A stretch of 64,000 bases of DNA from Candidatus Eiseniibacteriota bacterium (GTDB lineage: Bacteria > Eisenbacteria > RBG-16-71-46 > CAIMUX01). The notes under the pieces are model-generated. The model was not told where the DNA came from. It ran no database searches and was given only the letters and a program-made list of their open reading frames with translations. Of the stretch, positions 48,234-59,063 are shown piece after piece. The position numbers and the translations under genes are program-made. Within the stretch, counting starts at the first letter, position 1. Each line of letters opens with the position of its first letter. Location of the stretch: NCBI GenBank assembly GCA_903844735.1, contig CAIMUX010000073.1:1-64000 (forward strand), read 5' to 3'.

Positions 48234-48416
48234 TGGGGAAACGTCATCGTGCTGGTATGGAATAGCTTGATCCTCCCTGTCTCTCGGTTATCGGGGCGGG
48301 CCGGGAGGGCATTTAGGTCAAAGAGATACGACATGTGGGACTGAGATTCGGAGTGGGGAGAAATACGACTGGCCTCGGGCTTCTGAATCCTGACTTCTGT
48401 CCCCTGTCCCCTGTCT

Positions 48417-49496
48417 TCAGACGGGCCGCGAGACCATCCGTTCGTCCAACCTCGCCTTCTCGCTTCTGTAGAGACGGTCCAAAGCGCGGTTCGATAGACA
48501 GGAGGCCGAGGCGAGGCCGATGACGCGACGCACCTCGGGGCGCGTGATGCGAACCCGCTCTGCTCCCAGGAGGACTTGCTCCTCGCCCCAGATCCTCACC
48601 AGAGTCCGCACCGCGAAGAGAACCGGCCAGGCGCAGAAGAGCCGAAGGCGCGGTGTGCGGCGAGGCAGGAGAAGCGTGTACTCCATGGCCCGGTCGAGGT
48701 AGGCGGCAGCCTCCCGCACCACCGAGCCGATCACCCGCAGGGCGCGGGGCCGTTCGGCCGGCTCCTCCAACAGCTTCATGCTGGTGCCGTGGGCGCGAGC
48801 CAGTTCCTCGGGCAGGTAACTCCAGCCGCGCCGCCGGTCTTCAGCCACGTCCTGGAGGATGTTCGTGTACTGCAGCCCGAGACCGAAGGGACCAGCCAGC
48901 GCATGAAGCTGCTCGGGATCAGTCGCGCCGGGGCCGAGGTGGAGCGCAAAGAGGTCGGTCAGCAGGTGTCCCACCGTGCCGGCAACATAGTAGGCGTAGA
49001 GCTGCATCTCCTCGGCCGTGCCAAGGACGACCCGCACCGGTGACGTGGCGTCGCCGGCCCGCCGCTCGCGATCGACGAACGAGGCCATACCGAGCGCCAT
49101 CGCCTGCACCCAGCGTGACACCACTTCCTGCGTCTCCCCGGAAAGCGAAGCGTAGGCGCAAAAGACAGTCTCCCGGTTGCGGAAGAGGCGCGTCTCGGCG
49201 TCACTGGGCAGCGGGAGCGACTCGGCCGGCGCCAGCGCGGCCGTCAAGTCGGCCGGCGAGAAAGTCGCCGTGGCGATCCCTTGCGCCAGCGACTCCAACC
49301 CCTCGATGCGCACCGCCGGGTCGCAGCCGGTTGCGTCTTCCAGGAAATCGGCCAAACGGCAGAGCAGATACGCGACCGTTACGGGGTCGCGCAAGGGGCG
49401 AGGCAACACGCGAATCGTGAGCGCGAAGGTGCGGGAGACGGTTGGCAGCGCGGTCCGGCAGGCATGCAGCGCCGCAGCATCCTCCCGCGGCCTCAC
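48417..49496 (-). CDS. Squalene/phytoene synthase family protein (squalene-synthase-like)
   Basis: 359 residues from GTG 49496, overlapping the Maf stop by GTGA. The two Asp-rich motifs of squalene synthase are visible: DFLED at residues 50-54 and DVAED at 216-220, with SRTFALTIRVLP before the first and YVAGTVGHLLTDLF between them. The DxxED form of both motifs favours squalene synthase (two farnesyl diphosphates to squalene) over phytoene synthase. No other hopanoid or carotenoid gene is nearby. Translation is probably coupled to the Maf gene. Confidence 0.88.
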   Translation of the reverse strand: MRPREDAAALHACRTALPTVSRTFALTIRVLPRPLRDPVTVAYLLCRLADFLEDATGCDPAVRIEGLESLAQGIATATFSPADLTAALAPAESLPLPSDAETRLFRNRETVFCAYASLSGETQEVVSRWVQAMALGMASFVDRERRAGDATSPVRVVLGTAEEMQLYAYYVAGTVGHLLTDLFALHLGPGATDPEQLHALAGPFGLGLQYTNILQDVAEDRRRGWSYLPEELARAHGTSMKLLEEPAERPRALRVIGSVVREAAAYLDRAMEYTLLLPRRTPRLRLFCAWPVLFAVRTLVRIWGEEQVLLGAERVRITRPEVRRVIGLASASCLSNRALDRLYRSEKARLDERMVSRPV

Positions 49497-50110
49497 GCAG
49501 AGTCCTCAGGGTCGAGCGGCGAGACGCCGAACCGCTCGAGCAGTCGCACCACCGCCGTCAGCGGCAGGCCGATGATGGCGGTCGGGTCGTCTCCCCCCAT
49601 CGACTCGAAGAGCGCCACGCCGAGCGACTCGGAGAGATAGCTTCCGGCGGAACGCACCGGGCGTTCCAGCTCCACGTAGCGGCGGATTCTCTCCTCGCTG
49701 AGCGGACGCATGCAAAGCCGGCTCGTCACCAGCTCGTGAACCAGCCTGCCGTCCCGCGTGTCGAGCAGCGCTACCGCGTTGTGGAGACGGTGTTCCTTCC
49801 CAGCCAGGAAACGGAGCTGCTCCCTCGCGCGCTCTTCGGTCCCGGGCTTGGCTAGCACCCGCCCCTCGCACTCGCCAAGCTGGTCGGAGGCGAGGATGAG
49901 CGTGTCAGGATAGGCATCACGGAGCGAGAGCGCCTTGCCCACGGCGTTTTCCCGCACCACCGCGCGGACCGTGTCGGCATCGGCGGGGCCGGGCGGCGGG
50001 GAAATCTCCTCGAAGCCGGGCGCCGCCATATCAAACGGTAGGCGAAGGCGGGCCAGGAGATCCCGGCGGAAGACCGAGGTGGACGCAAGGATCAGTCGCC
50101 GATGGCTCAC
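49493..50110 (-). CDS. Maf-family nucleotide pyrophosphatase
   Basis: 205 residues from GTG 50110, with GGGAGG seven bases upstream; the longer frame to 50221 is not conserved. The Maf signature is LILASTSVFRRDLLARLRLP, with LILASDQLGECEG and GGDDPTAIIGLPL as further conserved stretches. Maf proteins hydrolyse non-canonical or modified nucleoside triphosphates; the SDQ variant is like the YceF branch, which prefers m7GTP. It is followed by the squalene-synthase-like gene with overlapping stop and start. Confidence 0.93.
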   Translation of the reverse strand: MSHRRLILASTSVFRRDLLARLRLPFDMAAPGFEEISPPPGPADADTVRAVVRENAVGKALSLRDAYPDTLILASDQLGECEGRVLAKPGTEERAREQLRFLAGKEHRLHNAVALLDTRDGRLVHELVTSRLCMRPLSEERIRRYVELERPVRSAGSYLSESLGVALFESMGGDDPTAIIGLPLTAVVRLLERFGVSPLDPEDSA

Positions 50111-50441
50111 GGTGCCTCCCTTGGCATGCCCGGGCAGCATTTCGCAGGGATCCGGCTCGGCCGTTTGGCGTTCTCCTGCTGGCACTGCTCGGGGCGGTTC
50201 CATCCGGTGGGAGGATAGCACAGACGGGGATGCGATGGTTGGCGGGCACCAGAACCCAGGAAGGGATGCGCCCAGCGGCGCGGTGCTGCTATTCTCGGTG
50301 GAGGCGCAAGGAGGGGCCGGGGTGCGGGAAGATCACCGTCCCGGCGCGGACCAGGCGACACGAGGGGCGAACATCGCGGCCGGGACGGCCGACAAGACCG
50401 GCACGGCGGCGGGACCGGCACGACCAACGGGAGGTACATCA
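50111..50441. other. Divergent intergenic region
   Basis: About 330 bp between the Maf gene (minus) and the hydrolase gene (plus). The plus frame is open through it but reads as Gly/Ala/Thr-rich low-complexity protein without a good start, so I do not count it as coding. No clear promoter was found. Confidence 0.4.
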
Positions 50442-51119
50442 GTGTTATTGAAGCGGGACGACGCGGTGCTGGTAGTGATCGATGTCCAAGAAAGGCTCCT
50501 GCCGTTCATCCACGACTCCGAGCTCACGGTCCGGCAGGTAGTGCGTCTGGTCCGGGGCTTCCACATTCTGGGACTGCCGATTCTGGTCACCGAGCAGTAC
50601 CGCAAGGGGATCGGCCCGACCGACGCGCGGGTGGTCGATGCCCTGATCCGCCCCGAGAGTGTGGATGAGCCGCTGCCCCCGATCTATGCGAGCGACACCG
50701 ACCTTCCCGAGCGCCGGGTCCAGCCCGCTGTGCCCCCCCTGGGGGGCGTCCCCCCGCAGGGGGCCGCGTCCGCTGCGCAGGCTTCATTCGAGCCGCTGGA
50801 GAAGATGACCTTCAGTTGTGCCGAGCACCCGCCCTTCATGGAGGCCCTACGCGCCACGGGCCGCAGCCACGTGTGGCTCTGCGGCATCGAATCGCATGTG
50901 TGTGTGCTCCAGACGGCTCTGCAATTGGTGGAACGGAGCTTCGATGTCTTTCTCGCCGCCGACGCCGTCTCTTCGCGCAGCCCTCGCAACGTCGAGATCG
51001 CGCTGCGTCGCATGGAGCGCGAGGGGGTGCACCTGACCTCGGTGGAGGCCGGCGTCTTCGAGATGATGCATGTCTCAGGGACACCGGAATTCAAGCGCTG
51101 GAGCCGGCAGATCAGATAG
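50442..51119 (+). CDS. Isochorismatase-family cysteine hydrolase
   Basis: 225 residues from GTG 50442, with GGGAGG eight bases upstream. The catalytic triad is present: Asp14 in VLVVIDVQERLL, Lys121 in LEKMTFSC and Cys154 in CGIESHVCVLQTAL. The nearest named relatives are YcaC/nicotinamidase-like hydrolases; the substrate is unknown. Residues about 92-117 (VQPAVPPLGGVPPQGAASAA) form an insert not usual in the family and are encoded by two GC palindromes at 50732-50763. It stands alone, next to the M56 gene on the other strand. Confidence 0.87.
   Translation: MLLKRDDAVLVVIDVQERLLPFIHDSELTVRQVVRLVRGFHILGLPILVTEQYRKGIGPTDARVVDALIRPESVDEPLPPIYASDTDLPERRVQPAVPPLGGVPPQGAASAAQASFEPLEKMTFSCAEHPPFMEALRATGRSHVWLCGIESHVCVLQTALQLVERSFDVFLAADAVSSRSPRNVEIALRRMEREGVHLTSVEAGVFEMMHVSGTPEFKRWSRQIR
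50732..50763. repeat. Double GC palindrome inserted in frame in the hydrolase gene
   Basis: Two adjacent hairpin-forming strings, ccccccctgggggg and cccccgcaggggg, lie inside the isochorismatase-family gene and keep its frame. A related string, ccccctgtgggggccccc, is at 18273-18290 in an intergenic region. The likeness suggests a small dispersed palindromic element, but with two copies it may be chance in GC-rich DNA. Confidence 0.45.
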
Positions 51120-51133
51120 GCGGTTGATCGAGC

Positions 51134-53263
51134 TTACCGCAGCGTCCGGATCACCCGCGAGTACTCCCAGCTCGAGTCAAGGCGCTGTGCCGCCTCGCGG
51201 CAGATCTCGCGCAGCTTCTCGTCGCTTCCGGCGCGACGGGCCAGGGCGACGAGCACGTTGGCCTTCTCGTAGTCCGAATCGAGGCCATCGAAGGTCGCGA
51301 AATAGGCGCGGCTCGTGCCCTGGTCCGCCAGGAGATCCGGGTCGAAGGCGGTCAGGAACTGGGCGGCTTCGTAATCCGACCTCAAGTCGTCCACCGCCGC
51401 GAGCAGCATCGCCAGTTCCCCGGGCGTGCGGTTCTCGCCGTCCAGACCACTCTGGAGCGCCTGGCGCCTTTCGTAGTCGGACTCAATGGACGACAAGCAC
51501 GCAAGGAAGGCCTCCCGCGTGTTTTCTCGCCCCAGGTGGCGGTCCACGTATGAGATCAGGATGGACGCCCGCAGGTAGTCCGACTCAATGTCGCGGCGGA
51601 TACGCCCGAGGGCTTCTGCGATCTCGGCGTCGGGCAGGTTGTCCAGGGCGAAGAACTCCGCATAGTACATGCTCTTCGAGACATCGGAGTCGACCTGGTC
51701 GATCAGCGCCAGGACACCGCGGAGGCATCCCTGTTCGTACGCGTGTCGCACCCGCTCATCCGCGTCGAACCCCGACACCAGCATGACAAACTCGATGGTA
51801 CGCGCCAGCCACGCGCCTCCCTCGGAGTCGAACGGCCTGGAGTCACGGCCGACCTGGAAGTGGCACACGGGCTGCCCGCCACCGCCCGGCTCCGCTCGGA
51901 GCGTCGTCTTGCGACGTCCCCGCTTCTCCTCGATCGCAAAGCCGGAACTATCGTCCATGCGGACGATGCCGGTGTAGTCCTCCTTGAACTGGATCCTGCC
52001 CTTCATTTTCATCTTCACATTGATCCCGTTCATCTGGAACTCGCACGACATCGGCCGACCTGAGGCAAACACGTCCAGACCCGACTTGCGCTGCAGAGGA
52101 AGTGATGGCACGGAGGGCAGGTCCGGCACCGACGAGGCCTGGAGCCCGCCGCCCGAGGCCGGTCCCGACGTGTTCTCCCCGCGCGCCCGGGCCATCGGAC
52201 CCAAGGCGGACAGCCCCGTGACAACGGTCAGAGCCATGCAGGCGGCGATCGCGACCGCGCGACGGCCGGGTGCCCGCCGGCGACGCCGGGAGTCGAGCAC
52301 CGCGTCCAGTCGGTCGAACAGGCGCGACCGATGCGCCATCTCCAACCCGCCCGCTGGGGCTCGGTCCCGGCCGCCGAGGTGGCAGGCGATCTGCAGCAGG
52401 TGGTTCGCATAGCTGGAGGGCAGAGCGCCCGCGCTGAGCACCAGATCGTCGCAGGCCAGTTCGCGCTCGACGCACATCCGCCCCGCGGCCATCCACACCA
52501 GGGGATTGCACCAGTGGAGGAGGCAGGCGCATCGGGCCGCGAACTGGGTCAGACAGTCGCGCCGCCCGACGTGAGCCAACTCGTGGAGCAGCACCTGGCG
52601 GCGGAGTTCCTCGGGCCAGTCGTGGCAGTCCCCGGGCAGGAGTATCACCGGGCGGCGCAGGCCCCAGGTCATGGGAACCGGCGCATGGGGGCTGGTGAGA
52701 AGCGCCGGAGGGGTGTCGACACCCAGATCACGGCACAGCGACCGAAGGAGAGCAGGCCATCCGTCACTCTCCAGCGGCCGGGCCTCTTTCCGGAAGCGCC
52801 CCAATCGAGCCATGCCCCACGCACGGGCGAGGAGCAGCATCAGTATGCCCGAGACCCAAAACAGGAAGCACCAGATCGAAAGCGGCAGGAAAGCCTTAGC
52901 CTCCCGCAGGGCGTGGAACGACCCGGCGTCGGGCTCGCCGGCGCCCGCGGAAGCATCGACGGCCGCAACCGCAACAGACGCGGCAGCGGTCTTTGGCCCT
53001 CCATCGATGCCGGAGACAGAATCGGGGACCGGGACGACCCGCCAGGAGGGCAGCCCCGCTTCCAGGACCGGAAGCAAGAGCAGGCCGATCATCCCGAGGG
53101 TCCAGATCAGGTGGCGGGCGGAGGCGGAGGCGGAGCGCATCAGCCGACCCGCCAGCAAGAGCAATCCCACCAGCAGACTGCCCTTGAGCGCCACGGGCAG
53201 GACGATCGCGATCCACGGATCGGCGATCCGGGCGATGGAGAGGGATCTTACGATGGGGAACAT
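51134..53263 (-). CDS. M56 (BlaR1-like) membrane metallopeptidase with SDYE-type repeat domain
   Basis: 709 residues from ATG 53263, with GGAAGG nine bases upstream; GTG 53269 overlaps the BlaI stop as an alternative. About four membrane helices in the first 350 residues enclose the zinc site HELAHVGRRD (His227, Glu228, His231) and the later ELACDDLVL. The outside part ends in at least five helical repeats of about 36 residues with the core SDYE or a variant: IESDYLRASILISYVDR, IESDYERRQALQSGL, LRSDYEAAQFLTAF, LDSDYEKANVLVALARR. BlaR1-type proteins sense a signal and cleave the repressor BlaI, encoded just upstream. No penicillin-binding sensor is present, so the signal is not a beta-lactam on present evidence. 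Confidence 0.9.
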   Translation of the reverse strand: MFPIVRSLSIARIADPWIAIVLPVALKGSLLVGLLLLAGRLMRSASASARHLIWTLGMIGLLLLPVLEAGLPSWRVVPVPDSVSGIDGGPKTAAASVAVAAVDASAGAGEPDAGSFHALREAKAFLPLSIWCFLFWVSGILMLLLARAWGMARLGRFRKEARPLESDGWPALLRSLCRDLGVDTPPALLTSPHAPVPMTWGLRRPVILLPGDCHDWPEELRRQVLLHELAHVGRRDCLTQFAARCACLLHWCNPLVWMAAGRMCVERELACDDLVLSAGALPSSYANHLLQIACHLGGRDRAPAGGLEMAHRSRLFDRLDAVLDSRRRRRAPGRRAVAIAACMALTVVTGLSALGPMARARGENTSGPASGGGLQASSVPDLPSVPSLPLQRKSGLDVFASGRPMSCEFQMNGINVKMKMKGRIQFKEDYTGIVRMDDSSGFAIEEKRGRRKTTLRAEPGGGGQPVCHFQVGRDSRPFDSEGGAWLARTIEFVMLVSGFDADERVRHAYEQGCLRGVLALIDQVDSDVSKSMYYAEFFALDNLPDAEIAEALGRIRRDIESDYLRASILISYVDRHLGRENTREAFLACLSSIESDYERRQALQSGLDGENRTPGELAMLLAAVDDLRSDYEAAQFLTAFDPDLLADQGTSRAYFATFDGLDSDYEKANVLVALARRAGSDEKLREICREAAQRLDSSWEYSRVIRTLR

Positions 53264-53265
53264 GG

Positions 53266-53655
53266 TCACCGTCCTTCCTTGCGGGCCTGCTCGATCATCC
53301 GGGCCAGCTTCTTCAACTCCAAGTCCGACAGGTCCCCGGCCGAGTTCTCGATCAGAGCCGCGATCATCTCTTCGTGGGAATCGTCGAAAAAGTTGCGCAA
53401 CAGGCTCTTCAGCGCCGAGCGGCGCGCACGCTCCCGGGAGACGATTGGTTCGAAAAGGTGGCGAGGGCCGTCCCACCGGTGGCGCAGGTGCTCCTTCTCT
53501 TCCAGAACCCGCAGGTGGGCCCGGACCGCTGAGTAGCTCGGCGGGTCCTCGAGGCTGTCCCGGACTTCCTGCGCGGTGGCCTGCCCGAGACGGTACATGA
53601 TGTCCATGATCTGGCGTTCGCGCCGGCTCAAACTGACATGGGGATCCCTTGCCAT
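53266..53655 (-). CDS. BlaI/MecI-family transcriptional repressor
   Basis: 129 residues; ATG behind GGAGGAC. The winged helix is in LSRRERQIMDIMYRLGQATA and YSAVRAHLRVLEEKEHLRHR, followed by the C-terminal dimerisation helices. BlaI-type proteins bind as dimers to palindromic operators and are inactivated by proteolysis through an M56 partner; here that partner is encoded next, with a slight overlap. The downstream M56 protein lacks a beta-lactam sensor, so the pair probably controls another stress response. The operator is expected just upstream (about 53656-53700) but I do not see an unambiguous palindrome. Confidence 0.93.
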   Translation of the reverse strand: MARDPHVSLSRRERQIMDIMYRLGQATAQEVRDSLEDPPSYSAVRAHLRVLEEKEHLRHRWDGPRHLFEPIVSRERARRSALKSLLRNFFDDSHEEMIAALIENSAGDLSDLELKKLARMIEQARKEGR

Positions 53656-53783
53656 CGACGTCCTCCTTCTTCGGCCGCGCCGCGATCCGGACGGCCGGTC
53701 GACCCGTGCTGCCGCGCCCCCGCCGTGAGCGCCGACGATCTGCTCATGATCGCACCGCCCAAACGCCGACGCGGCATCTTCCC

Positions 53784-54491
53784 CTACTGCGCTGCCTCCA
53801 AACGCTTCAGCGTCTCCCGGCCGCCGGCGTTGCGTTCCTGCAGAAACCGGTAGCCGAGAGCGTTGAAGTCGTTCTCGTCGAACACGGGACCTGTGTCGCG
53901 ACGGGTCAAGAGCTCCTGGAGCGCCTTCTCCGCCGCCGGAATCCCCCCGTCGGCGAGGGCCTTCCCGACGACTGCGGCCGCGGAGCCTGACTTCGCTTTG
54001 CGCAGCGCAGTCCGCGCTCGCTCGATTTGTGGCGGCTCCCAGGGGAACATCGCCTCCACCGAATCACCCTGCCCCAGCACGGCCTCTGCGGCCGCGACGT
54101 CACCCGTACCCAGGTACGCCTGCGCCAGCATTCCATAGGTGCTGGCGAGCTTCGGATAGTCCTCGCGACAGGCTCGCAGCAGGCCGATCGCCTCGGGGTA
54201 TTGCTTACGCCCCAGGTAGTCACCGGCCTGCTGCATGACCTCGTCCACGCCGAAGAAGCATGTGTCGGCTCCGACCGCCCGCGTCCGGTCTAGCCTGGCG
54301 ATCGCGGCTTCGAGGCCGTGCTCCCGGACGCCTCGCACGTATTCCTTGACGACCGAGGTCTTCAGGTTCACGAGGCTGCCGGCCTCATCCTGGGACGCGG
54401 GTGCGCCGTTCTCCAGCAGCCGCAGCGCGAACGCCAATGCCCGGTCCGTCCCCGCGGCGATACCGACCAGGACGGCGGATAGGCGCGTCAT
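53784..54491 (-). CDS. TPR-like helical protein, hypothetical
   Basis: 235 residues from ATG 54491, with GAGGAG upstream; the longer frame to 54629 is not needed. The first 25 residues are moderately hydrophobic (SAVLVGIAAGTDRALAFALR). The repeats around YLGRKQYPEAIGLLRACRED and YPKLASTYGMLAQAYLGTGD are tetratricopeptide-like. SVVKEYVRGVREHGLEAAIA is similar to the linker seen in some C-terminal TPR parts of serine hydrolases, but no hydrolase domain is present. It lies upstream of blaI on the same strand with a gap of about 130 bp. Function unknown. Confidence 0.7.
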   Translation of the reverse strand: MTRLSAVLVGIAAGTDRALAFALRLLENGAPASQDEAGSLVNLKTSVVKEYVRGVREHGLEAAIARLDRTRAVGADTCFFGVDEVMQQAGDYLGRKQYPEAIGLLRACREDYPKLASTYGMLAQAYLGTGDVAAAEAVLGQGDSVEAMFPWEPPQIERARTALRKAKSGSAAAVVGKALADGGIPAAEKALQELLTRRDTGPVFDENDFNALGYRFLQERNAGGRETLKRLEAAQ

Positions 54492-54730
54492 GATGGCTGA
54501 CTCCTCTCGATGGGTGACTGGGAAATCCGTGATGGCCTTCGATGCTGCCCACCGGCGGGTCTGGTCATGGCACTCCTCGCGGCCGCGAAGGTTTGCCGGC
54601 CATGGGCCATTGGGCGACAGTGTCCACATGCTAAGAAAACAACCATGTGCTAGATTACTAGCATTCGCGGTTCAGGGTTGCAGGAAAAAGTGACCGCCGC
54701 CGGCTGATTCACTTCCGGCGACTGGTGTGC
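54492..54730. other. Intergenic scar region, partly AT-rich
   Basis: Between the TPR-like gene and the DUF4143 remnant. A short AT-rich stretch (ctaagaaaacaaccatgtgc, then tagattacta) stands out from the GC-rich surroundings near 54628-54660. No gene was recognised. Confidence 0.35.
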
Positions 54731-54844
54731 GTGCGCGGTTCTCTTCTGGCCCATCCGAAGATCTACCTCTTCGATCTCGGCGTCCGCAATGCGCTGCTCC
54801 CGAGCCCATCACAACTCTCTGCTTCCGTTGCGGATATGGCGTGA
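54731..54844 (+). pseudogene. Remnant of a DUF4143-type AAA ATPase
   Basis: The frame in this stretch reads SLLAHPKIYLFDLGVRNALL and ends at a TGA at 54842. This matches the conserved core (PK-Y-F-D-G-RNALL) of the DUF4143 domain found in AAA ATPases related to fused ATPase/nuclease proteins. There is no start or ATPase part, so it is a fragment of less than 40 codons left after deletion. Confidence 0.55.
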
Positions 54845-55188
54845 CCCCGGCAGCTGTCACCACCGGCGCCTGCGTCAACCACTCGGGCCACCCAAGTTCG
54901 TGGTTCGAGGGTTTGCCTCGCCGTTACGCCCCGTTCACGAACCTGGTCCTGTTACAGGGGCAATTGCCCTCAGGCTGCTATCTTCGTGCGCAACAGATCG
55001 TTCGACTGGGCGCCAATGCGAGGTCACGGAGATACCACCCCAGTCCCCCGTGCACCGACGGCAGGCCTATGCCCGGCTGAGAGTCCGGCACGGAGACCAA
55101 TTGGGACCGAGGTCGGTCTGACCCCACCCCCCTGCCTCCGAGTCAGCCTCTCGCGAGACCAGAATGCGCACTTGCCTAAATCGCTTTC
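54845..55188. other. Intergenic region before the toxin gene
   Basis: No coding signal. TTGCCT at 55172-55177 and TATACT at 55193-55198 (15-nt spacing) could be the promoter of the toxin-antitoxin pair; the -10 lies within the first codons of the longest toxin frame. Confidence 0.4.
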
Positions 55189-55545
55189 ATGCTATACTCT
55201 GACCAGGTGCAGATTCGCTCCTACAGAAGCAGCAGCGGTCGCCTGCCGATGGAGGAGTTCATCCTAGCCCTGCCGCACCGGCTCCAGGCCGCAGTCGTGG
55301 AAACAATGGCTCGCCTGCGTCAGCAGGGACTGGGTGCTCCTGGAGTGAGTCTTCGCCAGGTTCGGGGCAAGCTCTGGGAGATCCGGGTTTCCGCCGGCGG
55401 AGCGGTGCGAATCTTCTATTGCACCTTGGCGGGCGGCACTGACGAAACGCTGATTCTTCTCCATGCCTACCAGAAGAAGACCCCGAAAGCGCCGCCGCGG
55501 GAGATCGAGGTGGCCGAGAAGCGCATGAGGGAGGTTCTCCCATGA
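55189..55545 (+). CDS. RelE/ParE-superfamily (HigB-like) toxin
   Basis: 118 residues on the longest frame. Start uncertain: ATG 55189 without a Shine-Dalgarno site, or GTG 55207, which fits the usual N-terminus (VQIRSYRSSSGRLPMEEFIL) and would give a nearly leaderless message if TATACT at 55193 is the -10. LRQVRGKLWEIRVSAGGAVR, then FYCTL and LLHAYQKKTPKAPPREI are the typical HigB/phage Gp49 elements. Such toxins cut ribosome-bound mRNA. The antitoxin gene follows with an ATGA overlap, so the order is toxin first, as in HigBA systems. Confidence 0.9.
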   Translation: MLYSDQVQIRSYRSSSGRLPMEEFILALPHRLQAAVVETMARLRQQGLGAPGVSLRQVRGKLWEIRVSAGGAVRIFYCTLAGGTDETLILLHAYQKKTPKAPPREIEVAEKRMREVLP

Positions 55546-55913
55546 AGACCGCTACGAAGACGAAAGGACCCGGGATGGGTGGTACTGCGGTGAAACGCCG
55601 GATTTCCGAACGACTCGCGAGGGAGAAGACGGTTCCTTGGGAAGAAACGGAAAGACGCGTCCTGACAAATCCCGAAGTGCGATTTCTGTATGAGGATCTG
55701 CATTTCCGCCGGCAGATTGCGGTAGCGCTGACGGAAGCTCGCAAGCGCGCCGGACTGACGCAGGCCGGCTTGGCCGCACGGATCGGCTCGACACAATCCG
55801 TGGTGGCGCGTTTCGAGGGGGGAGCAGCCGGCGTGCCGAGTCTGCATTTTCTTGATCGCGTGGCCCGCGCGTTGGGGCTTCGATTGGCTCTCACCCTCGA
55901 GAAAGCGGCCTGA
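55542..55913 (+). CDS. XRE-family HTH antitoxin (HigA-like)
   Basis: 123 residues, overlapping the toxin stop by ATGA. The helix-turn-helix is at AGLTQAGLAARIGSTQSVVA, then RFEGGAAGVPSLHFLDRVAR, an XRE domain near the C-terminus. The N-terminal half (EDLHFRRQIAVALTEARKRA) is helical. It should neutralise the toxin and repress the promoter. The stop codon overlaps the beginning of a transposase remnant in another frame, so the last residues may have been reshaped by the insertion. Confidence 0.9.
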   Translation: MKTATKTKGPGMGGTAVKRRISERLAREKTVPWEETERRVLTNPEVRFLYEDLHFRRQIAVALTEARKRAGLTQAGLAARIGSTQSVVARFEGGAAGVPSLHFLDRVARALGLRLALTLEKAA

Positions 55914-56107
55914 TCTTCTTCGGCGAAACGTCTTTGCGGAAGGCCACCACCGACTTTCTCGCTCACTTTCACACGGAGAGGAATCACCAGGGGCTGGGCA
56001 ACCGATTGATCGAGGGCGGCGAGGAAGTCGGTCGCTCAACTGGCCAGGTTCAATGCCGGGAACGGCTCGGCGGCATGCTGCGGTACTACCATCGGGAAGC
56101 TGCATAG
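55907..56107 (+). pseudogene. C-terminal remnant of an IS transposase (integrase core)
   Basis: The frame reads GLIFFGETSLRKATTDFLAH, then FHTERNHQGLGNRLI, and ends RERLGGMLRYYHREAA before TAG at 56105. This is the characteristic end of an rve-type integrase/transposase. Nothing of the N-terminal part remains; upstream of 55907 the frame belongs to the antitoxin gene. No terminal inverted repeats were recognised. Confidence 0.75.
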
Positions 56108-56317
56108 AAACCTCGGCCGGTGAGGTTCGGAACTTGCCCCGTGACTCCGTCGGACAGCTACGTCCTCGAACTGCCGAATTCCCTGACCCTTGGCTCAAGA
56201 GACGCTGTGATCGGCCGGAACTGGCCCCATCGAATCGACTGAAGTCTCGAATTCTCTGGATCCTAGGCTTCGCTCGAGTATTTTCCCCTTACGCTCGACC
56301 GTCACGCCCAAATGCAC
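56108..56317. other. Intergenic region downstream of the IS remnant
   Basis: About 210 bp with no coding signal, between the transposase remnant and the pyrophosphatase terminator. Confidence 0.4.
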
Positions 56318-56358
56318 GCAAGCGGTCCCGGGATGCCGTGTGCCCCGGGACCGCTTGC
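56318..56358 (-). terminator. Long perfect hairpin after the pyrophosphatase gene
   Basis: gcaagcggtcccggg (56318-56332) and cccgggaccgcttgc (56344-56358) are perfect 15-bp inverted repeats around an 11-base loop, 26 bp downstream of the hppA stop. Only a short T run follows on the minus strand. It is the best intrinsic-terminator candidate in the window. Confidence 0.65.
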
Positions 56359-56384
56359 CAGCCGGATCGAAATCCGTCAGCCTA

Positions 56385-58907
<2,523 letters not shown>

Positions 58908-59063
58908 TCCCTCTCCCTTGGTCCGGCGAGGGCTCTCTACAGCGAGCCCCGCATCCTCTTCCCTATCGACCGCCCTGGGGCAGCCCGCCAGTCATTGATC
59001 CCAACAGCGGGTTACCCCGCCGAGAGTCGATCTCCCGCATCGGCTCCCGCATCAGCTCCCGCA

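Noticed and set aside
48420-50110. Terpenoid or hopanoid biosynthetic cluster
   Set aside because: Only one squalene-synthase-like gene is present, joined to a Maf gene; no cyclase, desaturase or hpn genes are nearby.
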